The notes beneath the pieces were generated by a model. The model was not told the DNA's origin. It ran no database searches and saw only the letters and a list, made by a program, of their open reading frames with translations. Positions 35,901 through 45,900 of a DNA stretch of 64,000 nucleotides are shown here, piece by piece. The stretch spans positions 25,657,334 through 25,721,333 of the forward strand of contig NW_024037074.1 in the NCBI RefSeq assembly GCF_015706575.1, read 5' to 3'. The translations under genes were made by a program, and so were the position numbers. Source of the DNA: Patiria miniata. Lineage: Eukaryota; Echinodermata; Asteroidea; Valvatida; Asterinidae. The number at the start of each line of letters is the position of its first letter. Within the stretch, counting starts at the first letter, position 1.

Positions 35901-38900
35901 CTTTCACCAAGAGTCCCAAGTAAGTTTTGTTTACACCACAAAGAATTAGTTTCTTAATTATTTCACACAAAACACTCGTTATTATGGCGCTTTGCATCAA
36001 CAAGAAAAATCGTATGCTGATCTATAGGCCTAAAAGCGAATTGTCAGAAAAGGCTCAAAAAATGGGACGTTTTAGAAAATACACAAACACATTAATATAA
36101 GTGCAATCAAATATTAAAAATATTTATAACGGTAACTTTTACGCATTATGCTTTTAGTTTCCCTGATGAGATATTTGCAAAATCATGCGGAAAGGTTTGA
36201 CTTATCGTCAAAAGATAAGCTGTTTGCGAGTTAAACTGTGAATACTGGACTTGGGATTCCAAAAGTAGATACATTTTGGCTGTTGCACTTGATTCGGGAA
36301 AATCATGCGCCAGACGACATCCAGCTCTGGGTAGGTGTGACTGTCCTTGTTGTCATTTTCGACTATTGTAAACGCAACATTGGTACATGGCATGTATTAA
36401 CACGACCGAATGAAAGATGCCCTCTTATAATGTGTGACCGCAAGAACATCCTTATTTAAGAGATTTGAAAGTTAAAGGGGCTAAACATGTTGTCAGGGTA
36501 TCAAAGATTACTCAGATTTATCTCACATTGTTCGCAGGTCATGGCCTATCGCGACATAGAATGTAAAATTCGAATTCGAAAGAAGAAAAGATTGACATAC
36601 CAGGGTGGGGTATGAAGATGGCTTGAAGTTCTTTCTCGTCATTACCCAGTAGGTTTGTGGTGACAAGTGTATAATTAGCGTTATCCACATGCGAAGGGGT
36701 CTTGAAGTACAAGCAGCCCTCCATGGAGTTACTCAGCGGTTCAGATTGGAAGGGCGACAGCTGCAAGAAGTCTTCGTTCTTGGTGCTGATCCCATCAGAG
36801 ATGAAGAAGACGTCATTCTTGTAGAAGGTGATGTTTGGTTGAGGAATTCCCCTCACTTCAAAGTATATACAGACGTGAAATGACTTCCTCAGTTCCAAAG
36901 TAATAATTTGTGGTTTACCTGAAAGGAAGATACACCTCAAACTTTGAATATCTAAGTATAGCATTTTTGTAGGTTCTTGTATTCAGGGAATTAAATAGGG
37001 GTATACAAGTCAACGGATTGCATTGTGTCAAATCGAGTAAATGTACTGCTAATGTTTATAAGAGTCCGAGATCTTACTTTGTATGACTAGACGGACGCTT
37101 TGTACATTCTGTCCTCTCTCGTTGGAGGCGGTGCAGTCCAGCTTTCCAGTGTCCTCCCCCGTCGCTCCTGACACCTTCAGTGTCCTGCCTCCGTCAGGCT
37201 GGTCCACCACCGTGAAGTTGCTGATGCTGCCGTCCCGCTCAAGCTGCCTCGTGTCCCACTCGATCTGTGGGGCCGGCCCGCCCGTGGCCCGGCAAGTCAC
37301 CTCGAACTCCCCGGTGTTGTTGAAGATAAAGTTGTGTTGACTCACTCGCGCGGTGGGTAAAGCTGCGACAATGGCGGTGGATTTTAAAAGGTTGAAGATC
37401 ACGGATTACACAGTCCACCCATTCTCTTGATTTGTTAAGATCGCGACTCATCGGACATCCTCTTGTTTCTTTCTCATCCTTTGAGTTACATTTACCACTC
37501 AATAACGAACGTCTCCACCACTGCCAAACAGTGTTATGGCAAACCAACCAATACATGTATATTTCATTGTATATAATACCCATTGCAAAGGGACTTTCTA
37601 TGTTGTCAAAACGTGGAGCACAGTGTAGTTCTGAGAGCATGCAACCTAGTATCTAAGAACGCGGCAACAAAGCTTTTCTAAGCATTTGAGTAGAAACAAA
37701 ACAAAGTAGTACTTAGGTCGCCAGCATAATCTTCCTTAATAAAAGGAAAACCTTCAGGTACAGTGCATGCTAGGTTTATTTTATTTGCACAGCCTTCGCG
37801 GAATATGTCATCGAGCAAAACAAGCTGAGATACTTACTACACGTTCCGTTTGGTTCGGTAATGTCTACCAGGTTAGTAAGCTGGCCTGTAGTCGGGTCCC
37901 GGCAAGTCGGCGTGCCCAAGTCAATCGAAACTTGACTCGGAAGGTTCTTGGGAACCAGCCAATATATGGCGCAAGCGCAAAGTAGTGGGTTGCCCGTGAC
38001 ATCCCTGATTATAGTGGACAATGAAAAGAAAATAATTATGAAAGTCAACACTTGGGATGATAAACGAGGACGAGACATCGCCTCGTTCTCCTAAAGTTTT
38101 GCAAAAATAGTTCGGACTAGAGTTATTTTTTGTATGAACCCTTCAACTTCATGAAAGTAATGGAAAAGAGACGTTCGATTTTGCATGTGGCAGCATACTT
38201 CGCTGGTACCAGAGTCGTAGAATGGTCCTACGGCAAAATGCACAGAGCGTAAAGGAAATCATACTTTTTTTTGGGGGGGGGGGTGTTTTCATGGACTGTT
38301 CAAACATGTTTCCGGTCATCACTATGACGTCACAAATATGTTTGTGCCAACTACTCGTCCCTAGGTCGGCGTGCATGTACTATATGCTTCTGGGCTCTGA
38401 TTTGTTACACAAAGACTGGTTCGTCATATACTTCGTGATTGGGTCTAGGGAACAGGTAAAAGAACACAGCATAATTGGTTCCCACTGCAAGTGGCAGAAC
38501 AACACAATCATTTAACCGGCTGCAGTGTACCAGTCAAATTACCTCTGGCCATCTTTAGGCCTATGACGTGCTAATACGGCACAATATCACTCATTAGTCG
38601 AAAAGAGCAGCCATAAATTACTGGGACATACTCCTTATGTCATGACATAAGGTTTATAGACCTACTTAAGTCCGTCAATAATAAAAATGAAGTAATGTTG
38701 CATGATAAAGGAATGGAGTACCGGTATAGTGGTCTGGACGGTGAAATTTGCTTTATCGCTGTAATTGTCACACACTAACTACTCACAGTTTTTTCAATGC
38801 GTTGATAATATTTTTGAAGGGCTTCCATGGCAACGTCTCTAGCTTATTTCTGCTGAAATCTCTGAAACAAGCAAACAGACCAAGTTCAATGATTTCAACT

Positions 38901-41745
38901 TGACATTAAGCGATGCAGCTGATGTGTTAGCATAGCGAGAAGAGCCGGGTTACGGGCTCATCAGAATACCCTGCATGATATATTGATCAGATTCGCCATT
39001 CAATGCTTGCTGTGCACTTGAGCCTAGCCTTGTAAATAGGTAAGATTGGGTAGCTAGCCTGGTATAGGTCTTTACATGTGGCAGTCACAGCACACACACA
39101 ATTCCGACACTCAGTGATCGATTAAGCATCGTTCCAACCTCTCACTGTTGGCGAGCGATCCCGCCGTGCATTTCCTGTCCATTATGCATTTCGGTTGAGT
39201 ACCGAGAATTCGTCACTGCAAAGGAGGTTGTCGACGCATACACATATGGCGTCATTCGTTTTGACATATTTTAATATTAACCGTGAAAGAGACATTAGTT
39301 CAAACAAAATACCGTATATTTGAAAATTATAGTGAAAAAATAATTCGATCAACAAAAATAGATCGTGTGATCATTAATACTGTATTGTCTTGTTCGCTAA
39401 AAAAATTTAATATAAAAGTATCGATAATATTGGGGGATAAGGTTCATTCTTATGCTCTCCACAAAAGCATTTACTTACATCTGAAAAAGGTTCGGAGTTT
39501 CCAAAAAGGCATCATCTGCTATGTGCCGTAAGCCACTACGAGATAATTCACTGCAAAAAGACAAAAAACACGAAAGATGTTCAACAACGACATCTTAACC
39601 TTCTGGCGTCATGAGGCCTATGGGTAACTCCACCTTGGTTTAAGCACAAAGTACCCCATGACTACCTTAATCATGGTACGTGACGAAATCACAATAAAAG
39701 TGATTTGGAACATATCTTTTCTGGCTCAATAAAAGTCTCCTCGGCCTTCTCTGTTAAGCGGTTTTGCGTAGGACTTGCAGGGGAACTTTACGTCGTAAAG
39801 CACAGGATATATTTACATATCAACATAATTATCAACGGAACGGCTCTGATGAGCTTTGACTGCCAAATAACGAAATGTGAGCAAGGGCGGATCCAGGGGG
39901 GGGGGCCCAAAGGGGGCCATGCCCCCCCCCCCCCGAAAAAAAAAACGAAACCATTTTTTTTTTAAATTTTATGTGACATTGCAATAAAGGCAGGCAATGC
40001 GTACACCACCATCTTTTCCTCAAAATAACATTGGTTAAAGTGGTCAGAAATTGCCTCAGATCGCACCACAGTGCATCTAGAATCCAAAAAAATTTCGGGG
40101 CCCTTAAGCGGGCCCCGAACCCCACGCCGTAATTTTTTTGACCCACTTTTTGGGGGACCAAAAATTGTTTTGGGCCCCTCCCAAAATTGTGTTCTGGATC
40201 CGCCCTTGAATGTGAGGACCATCGTGCCTCTCCTTTATCGCCCTCTACCGGTGTCAATGAGGCCGTACGTGAAGGTGATCGTACAGGAAGTGTCAGATGG
40301 CAGATTAATATTTAAAAAATCAATTCTTAAAGAGGATAACAAAACTCAATACATGCAGCAGTTCACCACTTCGTTTATTTATATTCATGTTTTTATGGTA
40401 AAATTTTAAGTGACAACGGCGACGTATAAGCCTACCTAAAAGTTTGATGTACTTCGTGGACAGCGATGTTATAATGAGTTACACCCAGTGTTAAGTCTCA
40501 GTACTTATTATTGTCGGACGGTACGAAAGTTAGGTGAATATGTTCCGATACAAAATTCTTCATATTGAAATGAAATACACATATATAAGTATAGGCATTT
40601 CTTTGAATGGTTATCCCTGTACAAGGAGCTGGAGCAGCCAGAAACATATTGAAGTAGAACATCAAAGTTCAACTATAGAAAACAACAGCAGACAAACAAC
40701 GTACCAACCTACAAACAACTATATTTAACACTGAATTGAATTCTGTATTCACGACCGCGCAAGAAACGATCCAAAAGAAATCCAGTTTTAAGTGGTAGCT
40801 TATGCTTTATCGCGTCAGTAAACTTCCCAGAGTGGTTTGTTTTTGTCTCAGCCCTTGAAGAAAATCGGCTGAGGGCATGAGAGACGAGACATAATTGGCG
40901 TTTGATGTCTTCGCTTTACGTTAGCGCCGACCCTGGCCTTTCAGTATAACGTCTGCCATCAATTCAGCCCTTCGCCTTTCATCTCGTCAAATCTAAACGT
41001 TAATTTCCCTGGATTTTTTCCTACTTTAGGGGGATGGCGGAAGATCTGTGCTTGTTTGTGAACTGGGATCCTGCGATAAACAGGGTCTATCGGCGCCGGG
41101 GTCTGAGCAGCGTGATGGCAGCGGGTTGGTGATCGGGGATGATGAAGACAAATGCCCCACTGTCAGAACCTCGCTAACCGCCATCCATAACCCATCAGTC
41201 TATAGTAGCTGTCGAATGTTTTATCTGTAACAGCCTCTTCTGTAGACCGAGAATTTGTAAGTAAGAGGCTCTTACATGGTCAGCTTATAAAACTCATTCC
41301 TACGGTCTGACAAAGTCGTCTGGTCGATATTCTTGAAACAACATGTTTTCCCGAATAAGTGTGTCAATGAAATCACTTTGCATATTTCGTCCTGTATAGA
41401 TGTTTTTGTCAGTGTATTCTTTCGCTTCCTCGAAGTTCCACACTGAATGCAAACGTTGCATCGGTTCCATCCTTTCATTTGAGTATTAAAAACAGATGCC
41501 GAAGAACGAACTTTTAAAAACGAGAAATCTTCGTAATAACTTTAGACCTCAACAATTAATGGTTCACATCTTCACAAAGAAGCTGTGTCATTTGACTTTT
41601 GCGATTGGAGCAAATGATTTTCAAAACAAATTACAAAAGCCAAAATGTCTCAAAGTCTTATCATACTTACAGTGTTTCCAAATGTTCCATATCTCTGAAC
41701 GAATCACCTGTCAGCTCTGTAAAATTCCTTTGGTTGCGAATAGTC
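26718..41745 (-). CDS. NTRK: Trk neurotrophin receptor tyrosine kinase (single pre-duplication NTRK), 5' exon not found
   Basis: A single-pass neurotrophin receptor. Fourteen minus-strand exons with AG/GT borders join in phase throughout, giving ~781 residues; with a missing first exon of ~70 codons this matches the ~800-850 residues usual for Trk. Domain order: leucine-rich repeats, cysteine-rich LRRCT, Ig-C2 (d4), Ig-C2 (d5), Pro/Ser/Thr stalk, transmembrane segment, juxtamembrane NPNY docking motif, tyrosine kinase. Kinase motifs are [35 protein letters not shown] and RWMPPES, so it should be active. Trk features rule out ROR, MuSK and DDR: the LRR/Ig order, the YxxxDYY loop and the d5 Cys pattern. 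The C-terminus is NPPFVDMTG, where vertebrate Trks have a PLC-gamma tyrosine. The signal peptide/LRRNT exon must lie above 41,745. Confidence 0.93.
27542..27700 (-). CDS. NTRK: Trk kinase exon: P+1 loop to helix F
   Basis: It encodes [16 protein letters not shown], then [20 protein letters not shown] and WYGLSNHE. 53 codons, phase 0 at both ends; acceptor CTCACCAG, donor GAG|GTGAGA. Confidence 0.95.
28307..28547 (-). CDS. NTRK: Trk kinase exon: catalytic and activation loops
   Basis: It encodes [45 protein letters not shown] and [19 protein letters not shown]. The HRD Asp, DFG Asp and the three activation-loop tyrosines are present. Acceptor CCATCAG, donor AGG|GTAGGC. Confidence 0.96.
28976..29151 (-). 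CDS. NTRK: Trk kinase exon: helix C to hinge
   Basis: It encodes [36 protein letters not shown] and [17 protein letters not shown]. The helix-C Glu is in REAELL. Acceptor CTCACCTAG, donor CTCAG|GTGGGT. Confidence 0.95.
29750..29880 (-). CDS. NTRK: Trk kinase exon: glycine loop and catalytic lysine
   Basis: It encodes [20 protein letters not shown], then [10 protein letters not shown] and VAVK. Acceptor TTGTTGTAG, donor AAG|GTAAAC. The Gly-rich loop and ATP-binding Lys are intact. Confidence 0.95.
30310..30617. mobile_element. hAT MITE copy 2, inserted 17 bp past a Trk splice donor
   Basis: Same 15-bp inverted ends as the copy at 15,142, in reverse orientation. A perfect 8-bp target duplication GGTACGAG lies at 30,302-30,309 and 30,618-30,625. 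The right edge is 17 bp from the donor boundary of the Trk transmembrane exon at 30,635. Confidence 0.95.
30635..30854 (-). CDS. NTRK: Trk exon: transmembrane and juxtamembrane NPNY motif
   Basis: It begins [20 protein letters not shown], a hydrophobic membrane span followed by the basic stop-transfer YKYRKSRH. The juxtamembrane part ends [19 protein letters not shown] matches the NPxY Shc/FRS2 docking site of vertebrate Trks. Acceptor CCTGACAG, donor ACGG|GTAGGT. Confidence 0.93.
31047..31862. repeat. Fold-back element (200-bp arms) with an inserted Penelope-like fragment in its loop
   Basis: Arms 31,047-31,252 and 31,659-31,862 are inverted copies sharing AGTGTCCGTC near the ends, GGAGTATCTGCACAA, AAAATTGACCTCATGG and TGGTCACAGTGTCCAAAAAT. 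It lies in a Trk intron. The ~400-bp loop has TCCTGACGATGACC...GTCGAAACGTTGAG and GGGGTTACCGCAAACCGAAA...CACCATGCAAAGCC, words I associate with Penelope-like retroelement ends. Confidence 0.7.
33224..33331 (-). CDS. NTRK: Trk extracellular stalk exon (Pro/Ser/Thr-rich), membrane-proximal
   Basis: It encodes [20 protein letters not shown] then [16 protein letters not shown]; 36 codons, phase 0 at both ends, donor ACA|GTAAGT. The chosen acceptor is TGAAAAAG|ATC. An upstream AAAG|TGA would put a stop in frame, so the phase decides this start. Confidence 0.75.
33943..34058 (-). CDS. NTRK: Trk extracellular stalk exon, d5-proximal
   Basis: It encodes [20 protein letters not shown], then [19 protein letters not shown]. 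Acceptor GCGGTGTAG, donor CAA|GTAAGT. Its first two bases complete the Gly codon from the Ig d5 exon, and it ends in phase 0. Vertebrate Trks also have short, alternatively used exons here. Confidence 0.82.
34059..36600 (-). other. Trk intron between Ig d5 and the stalk
   Basis: No repeat ends or additional exon recognised; short frames on both strands lack splice context. An alternatively spliced small exon could be overlooked here. Confidence 0.4.
36601..36918 (-). CDS. NTRK: Trk exon: Ig-like d5 (ligand-binding domain)
   Basis: It encodes [35 protein letters not shown] and [20 protein letters not shown], ending IFIPHPG. The Cys of HVC and GCL match the unusual disulfide of Trk d5, the neurotrophin-binding domain of vertebrate Trks. 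Acceptor CTTTCAG, donor CCTG|GTATGT. Confidence 0.93.
37078..37362 (-). CDS. NTRK: Trk exon: Ig-like d4
   Basis: It encodes [20 protein letters not shown] and [20 protein letters not shown], an Ig-C2 fold with the Cys...Trp...DxGxxxC pattern. Acceptor TGTCGCAG, donor CAAA|GTAAGA; phase 1 at both ends. Confidence 0.93.
37838..38004 (-). CDS. NTRK: Trk exon: LRR C-terminal cap (LRRCT)
   Basis: It encodes [19 protein letters not shown], the NPxxCxCxxxW signature, then [11 protein letters not shown] and EPNGTC. Acceptor TATAATCAG, donor TGTA|GTAAGT. Confidence 0.94.
38787..38861 (-). CDS. NTRK: Trk LRR exon 3
   Basis: It encodes [19 protein letters not shown] then NALKKL, matching the last LRR of Trks (xFTRNKLxxL). 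75 nt; acceptor CTTGTTTCAG, donor AACT|GTGAGT. Confidence 0.92.
39479..39550 (-). CDS. NTRK: Trk LRR exon 2
   Basis: It encodes [20 protein letters not shown] then LFQ, with the split Ile completed in the next exon. Its 72-nt length is the usual LRR exon size. Acceptor TCTTTTTGCAG, donor CAGAT|GTAAGT. Confidence 0.92.
39882..40208. mobile_element. hAT MITE, copy 3
   Basis: 15-bp inverted ends CAAGGGCGGATCCAG/CTGGATCCGCCCTTG with a perfect 8-bp target duplication AATGTGAG at 39,874-39,881 and 40,209-40,216. Same orientation as copy 1, in the Trk LRR intron. Confidence 0.95.
41671..41745 (-). CDS. NTRK: Trk LRR exon 1 (most 5' exon found)
   Basis: It encodes [19 protein letters not shown] then EHLETL, aligning with the first LRR of vertebrate Trks (the FIANQKRL region). 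75 nt; acceptor CTTTTTCTAG, donor ACACT|GTAAGT. The first base completes a codon of the form xxG, so the missing upstream exon must end with two bases of that codon. Confidence 0.92.
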
Positions 41746-41869
41746 CTAGAAAAGATAAGCAGACAAAAAGTGTTATAAGATCAAATAGCTGCTGAACGCT
41801 AGCAAAGCACTGATCAAAACGTGCTTAAGGGAGTGTTTGAAAAATGTATTATGTCTATTTGTGGGCTCC

Positions 41870-42113
41870 GTGCGCCAACAAAGAGGGCGCTCTTTTACAT
41901 AGCAACGACGTCACATGGGCGGGACATTTAGCTGGTTGACGCGCACCGTTCCTTGTGTGTGACGCACGTACACCAGGGGATTTGTACTATGTACATGCAG
42001 TGGTACGGCCGCGCGTCGCATCAAAATTGCAGTCAGGCAAGATGGCGTCGGTCAGTCACCCCCAACTGTACTTTTTTTGCTGGTGAGAGGGTACTTGTGA
42101 ACGGAGCGGATAA
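41870..42113 (+). repeat. Promoter-like repeated cassette, copy 2
   Basis: Plus-strand copy of the cassette at 6290-6553, just upstream of Trk LRR exon 1 but in the opposite orientation. It keeps the CRE-like GACGTCA, the GC box GGGCGGGAC, GTGACGCACGTA, CAAGATGGCGTC, the same 41-nt ATG-to-donor frame (42,042-42,082) and TGCTG|GTGAGA. Confidence 0.6.
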
Positions 42114-42576
42114 TGTTCTTGCTGTCAACTTAATAATCTTTTTAATGTGGTTTTTAATTCAGCAATTGAGATTTCATGCATCACACAGACCTGCCCCAGC
42201 GTGTATCACAATCTCTGTTGCTATGCTTCATTTAACAGTTTACATTTTGTATTTTTTTGGTAACAATCCAAACGTATAAAGAAATTTCTTATTTGCCTAA
42301 TATTTTTTTTTTTTAATGTTAATAAATAAATTTATGAAATACGCAATAATAAAATGCAACATTCCCCATGAATTTAACAAATATTTTTTTGTTCACAACC
42401 TCCAAAAACACAACTTAAATGTTACCACATGAAATGCAGACGAACAAGTAGGGCCAAATGTATGTAACTAGAGAAAATCTAGAAACGTTTGAGAAAGGTA
42501 GACATTTTATGCAAAGTTTGAATGTTATTTGCTTTCATTAAATCCATTTATGTGCGGGTCTGTTAAATGCATGTAT

Positions 42577-42932
42577 AGTGCCGTGGCCGCGTGGTCTGGT
42601 GCATTGCATCCGTGGTCTGCGGGTAATTCTGCAGGTTGTGGGTTCGAGTCCAGCCTGGGGCTATGGTGCATGTGCCCCGGGCAAGGCACTTTGTCACTCA
42701 TTGCTTCTCCCCACCCAGGAGTAAATGGGTACCTGTGAGGGCAGAGATGGTCATTGTGATGGATTGTAGCTGCCTTGCACCAAAATGGCAGCATCGAGCT
42801 GTATACTCCCCAGGGAGCTGAGATGGTATTTGGAATGTTTCATTGGCCCAACGAGCAGGGTAGTAATGATGTAGCGCCTTGAGCACCAATATCGGTGGAT
42901 GCGTGCGCTTTATAAATACCCATTTTTATTAT
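42577..42932 (+). repeat. Full-length tRNA-derived SINE with conserved core
   Basis: The head has box A TGGCCGCGTGGTCTGG and box B GGGTTCGAGTCC. The core has GGGCAAGGCACTTTGTCAC and CCACCCAGGAGTAAATGGG. The tail is GTAGCGCCTTGAGCACC, then GCGCTTTATAAATAC and ATTATTA. The core resembles the Deu-like SINE superfamily of deuterostomes, from memory only. Confidence 0.85.
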
Positions 42933-45900
42933 TACATGTATACTGAACCGTCCCACTTTTTCGAGGCATTCGATTTTGGCTCTTTATCCATTTGGCGTGT
43001 CTTTTATGCCCCTATAGCGCCCTCTAGAGGTTTTGTAGGCCTAGTCTCAAGTTACACTCTTGCAAGACACACAACGTCCCGCTGTAGCGGCCTGGAACAC
43101 AGAATGCATCGGCATCCCACAGGTTGAACAACCTTTAAGACTTGAGGTGCTTAGCCTCTACACGACCTTATTGACGAAGGCATGGAATGGCAGAATCTCT
43201 GAATTCCCATCGCTTGCCTTTAGAATTCATTCCTGCATTATTTAGGCCTAGGCCTTTACTCCGGGGCACGGTTAGTCAGGTTCCTAGAAAGTGATTTTTA
43301 GTGCCGAAGTGCTGGCGTGCGCAAGCGAGGTGTATGAAACGTGATGACTGCGTACGAGAGAGAGAGAGAGAGAGTCAACAATCCAATGGGACTGAAGTAC
43401 TGGCCCGGCCTCGTAAAAAAAAACACCCACCGATTTAACAGCCGAACATGCCGCTGAAACCCGATACCGGACGGCCGGTTTCACCGCGCGTTTATTGCCT
43501 GACACGTGGACATCTAAAAGATGGAATAAAAATGATCGGCAATCGATCTATAGCGGCGAGAAGATGAGTGTGAACCAAAGCATAAGAACAGGGGATAAAG
43601 AGGGGGGGTAGCTCGCAGAGAAATCCCATTGGCTCAACCTTTCACTAGGGAATTAGAGTTCTGCGAACTTATGTTGAAAGGTTTTAGTCTTGATTGGTAT
43701 AGGGCCTACTGTCATCGTACGCAGTTAACGTCAAGGGAGACGCTGGGAGAGTTCACGGGCTCGCCTGCCTTAGCTTCCCACTCTCGGCCAGGTATGATGG
43801 TAATTCACGTAGGATTACATGAGGTGACGAAGAGGTGGCGTTGACGCACGCACTATAACGCCTACTAAGGAGCGGCACCAAGGCGTGCAGAGTGTAAACA
43901 GAGAGATGAACCCCCGTTATTCATGTGTTGAGACTACCGGCGGTTTATCACACCTCGGTGTTTTCGAGTCAATAAGTTATGTATTTATGTTTATCCTAAT
44001 GGCAATTCCGTGTGAACAATACCTGAATGTTTACCTTTCCCTCCAGATGAATTTTAAATACTTTTTTTCTCATTAATTAAGTCGTCATCTTCTCACATTT
44101 TGCTCACATCCGTGTACCTATTTCTGATAAAGATTCATCACTTCATTAACTTCTGTTTGATGTCTTCCTGTGTTGTCTGCATTTATAAAGACATTATCAT
44201 TAAAGCCTGACTGCATTCTTGTATATGTTTTACCCTTATACGAAACAAGTCCACATTTCTTCGTTATTGCATAACACCTGCTACACATTTCCTTAAAGAA
44301 ACCAAATTTTGTAACCCGTGATGTTTTCGCAAGATGCGACTGTAAAGTATGAAGACGGCAGTGGGTGTGGGACACTCCGTGTAAGGGAAAGTGATGCAAA
44401 CAAACCTCTGAAGTGATTGCTCTGCATTCGGGGTAATAACGGTGCGCGTTGATTCCATTCCTTATTGTACAATTATTGGAGAAGAGGAAGGTAGTAAACG
44501 TCTTTGTTACAATTTAAAATTAGTTCACGTGCTTTCGTTTTCGTCACTGTTTGAAGCCTTGTTCTTTGATCTCCCCTGGACATCTTGTTCCCTAATTGAC
44601 ATTCAACGACTGCGCCTCCAGCGTAAACATGCCTCGATATCGAAGGGGCAGACAACAAAGTTCACAACTTCTGGCGACAAGCCGTGTGAAGCCAGCGCGT
44701 AAACCTATCTGCACTCTCCACACCATTTTAGCAAGTACAATTTACAGGCAGCCGGGGGCTGTTGTCCGTCACCCTCTCGGTTAAGAGGGGAAATTCAAAC
44801 TTTGCCGGCGCACTTTGGGACTCGATCCCCTCCCTGAAGCATAGTGGTGCAGTCTCAGGCTGAAGCTGAAAGTTGAGGTGATACTTGTGGGGACGCGATG
44901 CTGTCCTGCTCTCAAACCTGGACAACCAGCCGTCTCAAGACGTACGAAGGGGAGCGTAGTATGTTCTCAGCCCGGCTCCAGATATTCCTCTTCAAGCTCG
45001 TCCAACGAGAAACGCTAGTCTCTTTCTCATTAGGGCCTTGAGCCGCCTGGGGTCATGTTTCATCCGACGTCATTACTAGTCCAAACCTAGCCGAGTAAAG
45101 CAAACACGCTGCGACAGGCCAGCGGCTGGTCGTGTCCCCAGGGCCCTGTCCCTTCGATATCGTTGGATAATTTCGTTTGCTACCAATAATGATGTCACCT
45201 CAGACTAGCTCTGTGCAGCGATGATTTCAAACTGACTTAACTATCCAACAACGATATAGCTTCGAAAATTATACCCAATCAGATTGTAACAGAAATAAAA
45301 TTACAACTTGCAAATCAAATCAAGAGCCGTACCCATCGCTATGGATCGATCATACAGTGCATACGAAATACTACTCCACACACTACATGCTCGCATAGTG
45401 ACTTTTTTTTGGCTACGTTCGCTACTGCACGAACTAACAATTTTCCAATAGGGCAAACCTACCCTCCGGTGCTGTGCACTAAAAGCCCACAGACAAAGAT
45501 GTAATAGCCCCTCCCCAACGATATCATAGTTTTTCTGTGTGTTATGGTGTAATTCCGGTATAGGTATATTGATAACTTGTGTTGATGCAATAATTATTTG
45601 TTCGTTTATTTCATATATGGAATTTGCTTCAGACTCAAATTCCTAAGTCCGATATTGATTAGGCAATGTCATTACATTTTGTTTCTTCTGTTTGTGCTGA
45701 TCTTGTGTATGGTCCTTTGATGTGCATTTTGTCATGTGTATTATTTCACGTAATTTCAAGCCCGTACTGGACTCATTAATGATACATGAGTTTAAATGTT
45801 TTGTTTCTAAACAGATCGGCGTGAGATGGCTGTAAATGCATGTGACAGACCTAATTTTGTTTTTGCGTTATTGTTGACACGTTTTCATGCGGCTCCTTTG

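Noticed and set aside
15111..40257. Recurrent [12 protein letters not shown] open frames at 15.1-15.5, 30.2-30.6 and 39.8-40.3 kb
   Set aside because: They are read-through of the MITE terminus GGGCGGATCCAG and G/C runs in the same frame; no transposase motifs.
41038..41230. GC-rich segment between Trk LRR exons considered as an extra exon
   Set aside because: One frame is open on the minus strand but shows no LRR pattern; the flanking LRR exons already join in phase without it.
44118..44399. Cys-containing minus-strand frame considered as the missing Trk LRRNT exon
   Set aside because: Cys spacing does not match LRRNT (CPxxCxC), and the nearest donor frame contains a stop.
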